A stretch of 6,575 bases of DNA from an uncultured Rhodanobacteraceae bacterium (lineage in GTDB: Bacteria > Pseudomonadota > Gammaproteobacteria > Xanthomonadales > Rhodanobacteraceae): the NCBI GenBank assembly GCA_937902695.1, contig CALFNI010000296.1, forward strand, positions 1 to 6,575, written 5' to 3'. The notes under the pieces are model-generated. The model saw only the letters and a program-made list of their open reading frames with translations. It was not told the origin of the DNA and did no database searches. Positions 1 through 5,985 of the stretch are shown piece after piece; the first letter of the stretch is position 1, and each line of letters opens with the position of its first letter. Position numbers and translations under genes: made by a program.

Positions 1-1
1 G

Positions 2-1924
2 ATCGACGAAACCACCGATCCCGCCGCGGTGCCGGCACCGCGGAAGAGCACGCGACGGCTCCTGCGCGGCGACATCGACAACATCGTCATGAAGGCGACC
101 GAGCACGACGCCGAGCGCCGCTACGCATCGGCCGGCGCGCTCGCCGACGACGTCGAGCGCCATCTCGACGGCCAGCCGGTCGCCGCACATCCGCCGTCGT
201 CGTGGTATGGCGCGCAGAAGTTCGTCGCGCGCCATCGCGGCGGCGTCGCGACGACGGCCGCGTTCCTGCTCGCGATCCTCGCCGCGCTCGGCGTCGCGCT
301 CTGGCAGGCGAACGTCGCGCGCGAGCAGGCGCGGCTCGCGCACGAGCACGCGGCGCGCGCGGAGGCCGTGCGTGATCTCCTCGTCGACATCTTCGACGCC
401 GAGATTCCGTCGCGGCCGAAAGGCGAAATGCCGGGCACGGCCGAATTGCTCGAACGCGGCGCCGCGAAAGCCCAAAGCGATCTCGCAGCGACGCCGGCCG
501 TGCAGAGCGATCTCCTGGTCGCGCTCGGCCGCGTCTACGATCATCTCGCCGAACCTGAGAAGGGCATGCCGCTGCTCGACGCGGCCGTCGCCGCCGCGAA
601 GCGCGTCGAGCCGGCCGATCCCGCGCTGCTCGGCGCGGCGATCAGCGAGCGCGGCGAAGTCGATCTCTCGGCGGACCGCTTCGACGAGGCGATTCCGCAA
701 TTCGATCAGGCGATCGCGCTGCAGAAGTCGGCCGATCCGCAAAGCCTCGACCTCGCGCTGACGCTCGACCGCCGCGCGCTCGCCGAAAGCCAGACCGGAA
801 AGCACGGCAACGCGATCGCCGATTACGACGCCGCGCTCGCGATCCGCCAGAAGCAACTGCCGGCGGGCGATCCCGAGATCCTCAACAGCTACGATTCGAT
901 CGGAAATGCAGAGCTCCGCGCCGGACATCCCGAGCGCGCGATCGATCTGATGAAGAAGGCCGTCGACGGCGCCGGCAGGACGTTCGGCGAGAAACACGTC
1001 AAGACCGCGCATTACCTCAAGAACCTAGGCACCGCGTACGCCATGCAGCGCAATTTCGTCGAGGCGGCGGCGCTCACGGAGCGCGCGGTGCGCATCGAGG
1101 CGGAGCTCTATCCGCCGGGCAGTCCCGATGTCGTCAACGGGCTCAACAACCTCGGCAACATGCAGCTGACGCTCGGCCGCCTAGGCGAAGCGCGCAGGAC
1201 GCTCGAAGAAGCGCGTGCGCGCAACCGCGACGCGGGCCATGACGAATCGCTCGGGCAGGCCTTCGTGCTCGGCAATCTCGCGCGCGTGCGCGAGGCGCAG
1301 GGCGATCTCGCCGATGCGGCGGAGATCCTCGCCCAGGCGCGCAGGACAGCCACGAAGGTCGTCGGGCCCGAGCACGCGCGGACGGTCACGCTCGACCTGC
1401 AGGCGACGCGCGTCGATTTCATGCGCAACGCCGCGACGGCGGCCGCGCTCGAAAAGGTCGCCTCGGCGATCGTCGCGGCGCCGGAGAAGCTCGCGCAGTT
1501 CCGCACGCGCAGCGAGCCGGAGGCGCGCTACGCGCTCGGTCTCGCGCAGGACGCGCAAGGCGATCATGCGAAGGCCGGCGCGACGTGGCGCGAGGCCGTG
1601 GCCGCGCTGCCCGGCGATCACGTCGACCCGCTGACGTTCCCGCTCGTCGTCGCGCTGGCGCGCTTCGACGTCGCCGACGGCAAGCCGGACGATGCGCTTG
1701 CGCTGCTCGACGGCTACATCGCGCGCGCCGAGCGCGAGCTGCCGGCGCAGCACTACGCCATCGGCGCGCTCCATCTCGCGCGCGCCGAGGCGCTTGCCGG
1801 CTCGCGCGCTGCCGATGCGCTCGCCGAGCTCGACAAGGCCGATGCCGCTTTCGGCGAGCTGCCGCCGGGCCATCCGTGGCGCGACGAGGCCTCCGGGCTC
1901 CGCAAAAAGCTGCAGGCGCGCTGA
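2..1924 (+). CDS. Transmembrane serine/threonine protein kinase with TPR region (C-terminal part)
   Basis: The frame is open from the left edge, so this is the 3' part of a larger gene. A GTG at 29 is in frame but falls inside the kinase domain and is probably not the real start. The first codons give the end of a Hanks-type kinase C-lobe: the RGDIDNIVMKA stretch (65-97), then ERRYASAGALADDVERHL, which is typical of bacterial kinases that phosphorylate Ser/Thr on protein partners. The ATP loop, catalytic Asp and DFG motifs lie off the window. A hydrophobic helix follows at about 245-304 (FLLAILAALGVALW), flanked by RHR, then an Ala/Arg/Glu-rich likely coiled coil. The remaining 500 or so residues are helical TPR repeats, including 42-residue kinesin-light-chain-like units near 860-1350 with NLG motifs. 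Predicted topology is kinase inside, TPRs in the periplasm. The substrate and signal are unknown. It ends with TGA 4 bases from the convergent oxidase. Confidence 0.9.
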   Translation: MDETTDPAAVPAPRKSTRRLLRGDIDNIVMKATEHDAERRYASAGALADDVERHLDGQPVAAHPPSSWYGAQKFVARHRGGVATTAAFLLAILAALGVALWQANVAREQARLAHEHAARAEAVRDLLVDIFDAEIPSRPKGEMPGTAELLERGAAKAQSDLAATPAVQSDLLVALGRVYDHLAEPEKGMPLLDAAVAAAKRVEPADPALLGAAISERGEVDLSADRFDEAIPQFDQAIALQKSADPQSLDLALTLDRRALAESQTGKHGNAIADYDAALAIRQKQLPAGDPEILNSYDSIGNAELRAGHPERAIDLMKKAVDGAGRTFGEKHVKTAHYLKNLGTAYAMQRNFVEAAALTERAVRIEAELYPPGSPDVVNGLNNLGNMQLTLGRLGEARRTLEEARARNRDAGHDESLGQAFVLGNLARVREAQGDLADAAEILAQARRTATKVVGPEHARTVTLDLQATRVDFMRNAATAAALEKVASAIVAAPEKLAQFRTRSEPEARYALGLAQDAQGDHAKAGATWREAVAALPGDHVDPLTFPLVVALARFDVADGKPDDALALLDGYIARAERELPAQHYAIGALHLARAEALAGSRAADALAELDKADAAFGELPPGHPWRDEASGLRKKLQAR

Positions 1925-1928
1925 AAGG

Positions 1929-3512
1929 CTAGGCGGCCGCGCGCTCCCTGCCGAGGATCGCCGCCGCGGCCCATTCGCCGGTCTCGACGCCGCCTTCCAT
2001 GAAGCCCTGGTTGTCGAACGCGCAATGCTCGCCGGCGAAATGCAGATCGCCGACGCGCTCGCCGATCGCGCCGCGGATCGTCGTCCACTGGCCCGGCGTG
2101 AAGCACGCGTAGCTGCCGAGCGTCCACGGATGGCTCGGCCAGTGGAAGCGCGCTTCGCGCGCATGCGTGCGCGCCGAAGCGAGCCCGGGATAGATGGCTT
2201 CGAGCGCCGAGACGGCGATCTCCGCCTGCGCCCTCGGCGTGCCGTCGCCGATCTCGACGCCGTGCCGGCCGCCGACGAAGTTGGTGAGGATGCCGGCCGC
2301 GCCGGGCTGCATGCGCGAGGTTTCCCAGGTCGTCTGCGGCGTGAGGTCGCTGTAGGTCGCGCCGCCGAGCATGTGGCGCGTCCACCAGACGCGCTCGTCG
2401 AAGCCGATCATCAGCTTTGCGTTGGTGCCGTAGCGGAGCTCTGCGAGCGCGCGGCGTTTCGCGGGCGCAAGCTCGACGTCGAGCCGCACGCGGCGCAGCG
2501 TCGTGAACGGCGTTGCGAGCACGACGCGGTGCGCCCGCACTTCGAACGCACCGGCACCGCGCTTGAAGCTCAGCGTGTACGCGCCCGAGGCATCCTGACG
2601 GACGGATTCCAGCACCGCGCCTGTTTCGATCGACGCCGCGAGCGCGGCGCCGAGCCGATGCGGAATCTGATCGTTGCCGCCGCGCACGTGGAAGCGCTCG
2701 TCGCTCTCGCCGAAGATCTTGAACGTCTCGGTGCCGGGATCGATGAACGTCAGGAAATTGAGCGCGGACTGCTCGTCGCATTCGAGACCCATCTCGGTGG
2801 TGTAGGCGACGTCGATCAGCTTGCGCAGCCAGCCCGACGCGCCGTTGCGGTCGAGCCACGCCGCGAGCGATTCGCGATCGAGCGCTTCGGCGCCGCCCGG
2901 CGTCGCGTAGGTGATCTCTTCGTCCGGCAGCGTGCCGGCGTCGCGCGAGATCGCCGCGGCGAGCGGTGCGAACGCGTGCAGGATCTCGCTCTCGCCGTAA
3001 CGCCGTCCCTGGCAGAACCAGATGTCGCCGGCGGCGGCGGTCGGATCGGCCGAGAGATCGTCGAGCGTGAGCCCAAGCTCGCTCGCGAGCGCGCGGATAC
3101 GCGCGTGGCCGGTGTCGATCAGCTCGCCGCCGAGCTCGCAGACCTGATGGTCGGCGAAATGGTTCGTGAGGCTGAACATGCGCCCGCCGATGCGGTCCTG
3201 CGCTTCGTAGACGCGCACGGCGACGCCGGCCTGGCGGAGGCGATACGCGCAGGTGAGTCCGGCGACACCGGCACCGACGACGACGACCGCATCGTCATCG
3301 CGCGCCGGCTTCATGGCGGCGGGCGCGCATGCGGCGAGCATGAGCGCCGCGGACGCGCCGGCCGACGTGCGCAGGAAATTGCGTCGCGCGCGATCGACGC
3401 GTGCTTGCCGCTCGATCCCGATGATTTCGTCGAGCGGACGTCCGGTGCGTTTCGCGTACGCGGCGACCGCGGCCGCGCGGCGCAGCAGATCGACGATCGG
3501 TGTGCGTGCCAT
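1929..3512 (-). CDS. Flavin monoamine oxidase-family FAD oxidoreductase, Tat-exported, probable lipoprotein
   Basis: A 527-residue enzyme of the flavin amine oxidase/L-amino-acid oxidase superfamily, which oxidises amines or amino acids to imines using FAD, usually releasing H2O2. An N-terminal arm of about 42 residues precedes a twin-arginine motif RRNFLR (43-48), a hydrophobic stretch and a lipobox LAAC with Cys62. This predicts folded export by Tat and lipid anchoring; Ala after the Cys suggests outer-membrane sorting. The Rossmann dinucleotide motif is VVVVGAGVAGL (76-86), with the ribose-binding Glu at 103 and the GG motif RIGGRM (107-112). The C-terminal FAD motif is FAGEH (492-496) followed by GFMEGGVETG (503-512), so both ends of the fold are intact and the length is normal. 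The MAO-type covalent-flavin SGGCY motif is not seen. A GAGGGGAG ribosome site (3517-3524) sits 4 bases before ATG. It lies 84 bases downstream of the regulator, possibly in one transcript. The substrate cannot be told from sequence. Confidence 0.92.
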   Translation of the reverse strand: MARTPIVDLLRRAAAVAAYAKRTGRPLDEIIGIERQARVDRARRNFLRTSAGASAALMLAACAPAAMKPARDDDAVVVVGAGVAGLTCAYRLRQAGVAVRVYEAQDRIGGRMFSLTNHFADHQVCELGGELIDTGHARIRALASELGLTLDDLSADPTAAAGDIWFCQGRRYGESEILHAFAPLAAAISRDAGTLPDEEITYATPGGAEALDRESLAAWLDRNGASGWLRKLIDVAYTTEMGLECDEQSALNFLTFIDPGTETFKIFGESDERFHVRGGNDQIPHRLGAALAASIETGAVLESVRQDASGAYTLSFKRGAGAFEVRAHRVVLATPFTTLRRVRLDVELAPAKRRALAELRYGTNAKLMIGFDERVWWTRHMLGGATYSDLTPQTTWETSRMQPGAAGILTNFVGGRHGVEIGDGTPRAQAEIAVSALEAIYPGLASARTHAREARFHWPSHPWTLGSYACFTPGQWTTIRGAIGERVGDLHFAGEHCAFDNQGFMEGGVETGEWAAAAILGRERAAA

Positions 3513-3516
3513 GCGT

Positions 3517-3524
3517 CTCCCCTC
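3517..3524 (-). promoter_or_regulatory. Ribosome binding site of the amine oxidase
   Basis: On the minus strand GAGGGGAG lies 4 bases before the ATG at 3512. This purine-rich site supports that start, and hence the long arm in front of the Tat motif, over any start closer to the twin arginines. Confidence 0.55.
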
Positions 3525-3538
3525 GCCCGGCGTCCCCG

Positions 3539-3576
3539 CGGCAAGCCTACCGCGAGATGCGCGGGCGCGCTTGCCG
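3539..3576 (-). other. Imperfect GC-rich hairpin upstream of the amine oxidase
   Basis: The outer arms are 8 bases and perfectly complementary (3539-3546 CGGCAAGC with 3569-3576 GCTTGCCG). Nested inside is a 5-bp stem (3550-3554 CCGCG with 3560-3564 CGCGG) with a 5-base loop, separated from the outer stem by a small internal loop. It lies in the 84-base gap between the regulator stop and the oxidase start. There is no T-run on either side, so it is not a classical intrinsic terminator. It could tune mRNA stability or readthrough into the oxidase, or be chance in GC-rich DNA. Confidence 0.35.
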
Positions 3577-3578
3577 GC

Positions 3579-3596
3579 GGCGGCGAACCTGCCGCC
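3579..3596 (-). other. Short hairpin directly after the regulator stop codon
   Basis: A perfect 6-bp stem (GGCGGC 3579-3584 with GCCGCC 3591-3596) with a 6-base loop begins at the base right after the regulator's TGA (3597-3599). No U-tract follows on the minus strand, so termination is not assured. It stands just before the larger hairpin at 3539-3576; the two together fill most of the intergenic gap. Confidence 0.3.
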
Positions 3597-5768
3597 TCAG
3601 TCGAGCGGCGTCGTGCCCTCCGCGAGCAGGCGTTCGAAGCGCGAATCGCCGCGCAGCGCGTCGAAATCGGGCTCGAGGCGCAGCCGTTCGGCCGTCATGT
3701 CGCTCGGTTCGTTCAGGAGCCGATCGACCGCGGCGATCGCCCCGTCGCGATCGTCGAGCCGCGCGAGCGTGCGCGCCATCGATTCCTTGGCGATCGCGCC
3801 ATTCATCCCATCGGCGGCGAGCGGCCCATCGGCGAGCCGGCTCGCGTAGCGCATTGCGCTCTGCCGATCGCCGAGGCCGGCATACGCGATCGCCGAGAGC
3901 ATCAGCGCTTCGAACTCGGCATGAACGGAATCCGCATTTGCGCGCAATGCGTCCGCCGCAGCCTGATAACTTTCGCGCGCGCCGGCTGCGTCGCCGCTCC
4001 AGCGGCGGAAATCCCCTATGGAGAGTTCGAGCCGCGCACGTCGCAGAGGATCCCACGCGTATACGGGCGACGAAGCGCGCAGCGCCTCGAACCACGCGAG
4101 ACCTTCGGTGAACTGGCGCCGGTACGCGTACTGCGCGCGCCGTTGCACCAGCGTATCGCCGTCGGCGTCGGCCGATGCGGGCAGCAAACGCAGGTCGGCG
4201 TCGGCGCGATCGAGCTCGCCGAGCGCCTGCAGCTTGTCCGCTTCGCAGACGATCACGTCCGGATCGCTGCTCCAGATCGCGCGCATGCCTGCGAGCGTCC
4301 TTGCGGCTTCGGCCGGACGATGGGCGTAGACGAGCGTTTCGGCGGCCAGGCCGAAATTGGTGCGCGAAAGCGGATCGAGCGCCTGCGCCTGCCTCAGATA
4401 CGCAAGTGCCTCCTGCCAGTGGCCGAGGCGCCTGGCGACGAACGCGAGCGATTGCAGAACCTCGGTGTTGTTGGGCCAGCGCGCATGCAGCGCCTTGAGC
4501 TCGCTTTCGGCGCCTTGGTAGTCGCGCTCGACGTAGTGCTTGTAGTGCGCGTGCGCGACCTGCACTTCGGCCAGATCCGGTGCCAGCGCCATCGCCCGAT
4601 CCAGTGCCTGGCGCGTGCTTTCGGCCATCGCGCCGTTGTCGTCCCCGAAGGCGATATTCGCCCGCACGCGCGCGAGCAGCGCCCACGCCAGGGCGAACTT
4701 GGGATCGAGCGCGACGGCCTGCTCGAGCGCCGCGACCGCGTCCTCGACGCCCTTGCTCTGTTTCGTGCCATACCAGACGAGGGCGTGAAGATAGAGATCG
4801 TACGCCTTGCCGCTGGTCGTCGGCCTGGCCGATATCGCAAGGCTTTCGCCCGGCGTGATCTTCGCGGCGAGCACCGTGACGATCGAGCCGGCAATGTCGT
4901 TCTCGACGGACAGCACGTCGTCGAGCGGCCGGTCGTATGCCTCGGCCCAGAGGTGATCGTCGGTGGCCGCGCGGATCAGCTGCACGTTGACGCGCACGGT
5001 ATCGCCCGCGCGCTGCACGCTGCCTTCCAGCACGTTCGCGACGCCGAGCCGGTGCGCAATCTCGGCGAGCGTGCCGGGACTGCTTGCCGCCTCGACGGCC
5101 GACGTGCGCGAAATCACCTTCAGCGAACCGATCTTGGCGAGGCGCGTCAGGATCTCGTCCTGTATTGCCGCCGCGAAGTACGCGGCGTCGGCATCGGCGC
5201 TGAGATCCTTGAACGGCAGCACGGCGATCGACGGCTCGTGCGCGACGTCGGCGCGTGCGCTCCGCGTGCGCGACGCGAATCCGTAACCCAGCGCGGCGAG
5301 CGTTGCGATGAGCACGATCGCAAGCCCTGCGATCGCGAGCGGAGCGAAGCGTTTCCCGCGCGGCGCGGCGCTCAGCGCGTCCGCCGCGCCATCGGCCTGC
5401 GCGACTCCGGCCTGCGGCTGCAGCCGGTAGCCGACCCGCGCGATCGTTTCGACCTGGAACGAGCGCGTCCCGTCGCCGCGATCGGCGAGCGCACGCAGCC
5501 TCGACATGCAGCGGTTGATCGCAGCCTCGCCGACGAGGCGACCGTCCCAGCAGCGCCGGACCAGCTCCTCGCGCGATACGACCGCACCGGCCGCGCCGAC
5601 CAGCACGACGAGCACCTGCATCACGCGCGGCTCGACGTGCTCGGCGCGTCCGCCGCGAATCGCCTCGCTGACGGATGGGTGGATCTCGAGATCGCCAAGC
5701 GTGAAGTCGCGCTCGGCCGACAACCGGACCGATTCGTGTCTCGCCTGAGGCGGCAGATCGCGCGTCAT
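3597..5768 (-). CDS. CadC/ToxR-like transmembrane transcriptional regulator with TolB-N/FlgO-like and TPR domains
   Basis: A one-component membrane regulator of 723 residues: DNA binding in the cytoplasm, sensing outside. Residues about 22-116 form an OmpR/PhoB-type winged helix; VSREELVRRCWDGRLVGEAA leads into recognition helix INRCMSRLRALADRG, and the wing ends in ETIARVGYRL. One membrane segment follows at about 143-164 (PLAIAGLAIVLIATLAALGYGF). Residues about 180-300 match the TolB N-terminal/FlgO-like domain, with SIAVLPFKDLSAD, then DEILTRLAKI and LKVISRTS. From about 315 to the end are TPR-like helices with ALDP caps, closing with the RLEPDFDALRGDSRFERLL motif common in this family. 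ATG at 5768 is chosen; a TTG at 5774 is also in frame but has no spaced ribosome site, and an in-frame TGA lies at 5787-5789. GGATGG 7 bases before the ATG is a weak site. Tandem 11-bp repeats over the start suggest autoregulation. The oxidase follows 84 bases downstream and is a likely target; the inducing signal is unknown. Confidence 0.9.
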   Translation of the reverse strand: MTRDLPPQARHESVRLSAERDFTLGDLEIHPSVSEAIRGGRAEHVEPRVMQVLVVLVGAAGAVVSREELVRRCWDGRLVGEAAINRCMSRLRALADRGDGTRSFQVETIARVGYRLQPQAGVAQADGAADALSAAPRGKRFAPLAIAGLAIVLIATLAALGYGFASRTRSARADVAHEPSIAVLPFKDLSADADAAYFAAAIQDEILTRLAKIGSLKVISRTSAVEAASSPGTLAEIAHRLGVANVLEGSVQRAGDTVRVNVQLIRAATDDHLWAEAYDRPLDDVLSVENDIAGSIVTVLAAKITPGESLAISARPTTSGKAYDLYLHALVWYGTKQSKGVEDAVAALEQAVALDPKFALAWALLARVRANIAFGDDNGAMAESTRQALDRAMALAPDLAEVQVAHAHYKHYVERDYQGAESELKALHARWPNNTEVLQSLAFVARRLGHWQEALAYLRQAQALDPLSRTNFGLAAETLVYAHRPAEAARTLAGMRAIWSSDPDVIVCEADKLQALGELDRADADLRLLPASADADGDTLVQRRAQYAYRRQFTEGLAWFEALRASSPVYAWDPLRRARLELSIGDFRRWSGDAAGARESYQAAADALRANADSVHAEFEALMLSAIAYAGLGDRQSAMRYASRLADGPLAADGMNGAIAKESMARTLARLDDRDGAIAAVDRLLNEPSDMTAERLRLEPDFDALRGDSRFERLLAEGTTPLD

Positions 5769-5808
5769 CGGCAAACCATCCGCGAATCATCAGCAAATCG
5801 CATGTGAA
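5765..5808. repeat. Tandem 11-bp direct repeats over the regulator start (candidate operator)
   Basis: Four consecutive 11-mers on the plus strand: TCATCGGCAAA (5765-5775), CCATCCGCGAA (5776-5786), TCATCAGCAAA (5787-5797) and a degenerate TCGCATGTGAA (5798-5808). The first three fit YCATCNGCRAA, with 8 of 11 columns invariant. In all four, C2, G7, A10 and A11 are kept, and position 9 is a purine. The period is not a multiple of three and most of the run is non-coding, so it is not a protein repeat. OmpR/PhoB-type winged helices bind head-to-tail direct repeats of about 11 bp, which is the DNA-binding domain encoded just downstream. The first copy contains the regulator's ATG, so occupancy there would be expected to repress. 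Binding is an inference. Confidence 0.6.
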
Positions 5809-5973
5809 GCGGTGTTTCGGAGCACGGGCGTGCGGCGTTCAATGACCGTAGCGACCGGCGAGATCGCCGCGCCGAGCGCAAGGGCGTCGCAAACGCGGTA
5901 GTCATGGCCGATTCCCCGGCTCCTCCCCGCAGCCATTCTAGCCGCGACCGCTCAAGGAAAGGCGAAGCCAACG
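5809..5973. promoter_or_regulatory. Divergent intergenic control region between regulator and cupredoxin gene
   Basis: This gap should hold promoters for the minus-strand regulator and the plus-strand cupredoxin gene, because their starts face away from each other. I cannot point to a convincing -35/-10 pair on either strand, and no sigma-54 motif is evident. Two short inverted repeats are present: GCACG-GG-CGTGC (5822-5833) and CGGCGA-GA-TCGCCG (5856-5869). Both are possible operators but could be chance at this GC content. No credible small gene is seen. Confidence 0.4.
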
Positions 5974-5980
5974 AAGGAGG
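5974..5980 (+). promoter_or_regulatory. Strong ribosome binding site of the cupredoxin gene
   Basis: AAGGAGG, a full match to the anti-Shine-Dalgarno core, lies 5 bases before the ATG at 5986. It fixes that start and suggests efficient translation, in contrast to the weak site of the divergent regulator. Confidence 0.8.
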
Positions 5981-5985
5981 ACTAT

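Noticed and set aside
29..31. GTG at 29 as the true start of the kinase gene.
   Set aside because: The frame stays open to the window edge, and the sequence just after it is the end of a kinase catalytic domain, so the real start must lie upstream.
1024..1185. Two CCTAGG sites (1024-1029, 1180-1185) as a possible repeat or recombination signal.
   Set aside because: Both fall on Leu-Gly codons of the NLG/RLG motif in successive TPRs, so protein repetition explains them.
5772..5774. TTG at 5774 as the regulator start.
   Set aside because: The purine-rich GGATGG lies almost against it, while it is 7 bases from the ATG at 5768. The difference is only two residues.
3547..5796. A minus-strand frame of 749 codons overlapping the regulator in another frame.
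   Set aside because: Its translation is Arg-rich and low in complexity with no domain, whereas the overlapping frame gives an intact winged helix, membrane segment and TPRs.
1692..5807. A plus-strand open frame of 1371 codons running antisense through the oxidase, the gap and the regulator.
   Set aside because: It is in exact codon register with both minus-strand genes, so a stop would require TTA, CTA or TCA codons in them, which are very rare at this GC content. Its protein is Arg/Ala-rich with no recognisable domain, while the minus-strand genes carry clear family motifs.
5765..5971. A possible small minus-strand gene of 68 codons in the divergent region.
   Set aside because: It has no ribosome binding site, overlaps the regulator start and the tandem repeats, and its product shows no signal peptide, membrane segment or known motif.
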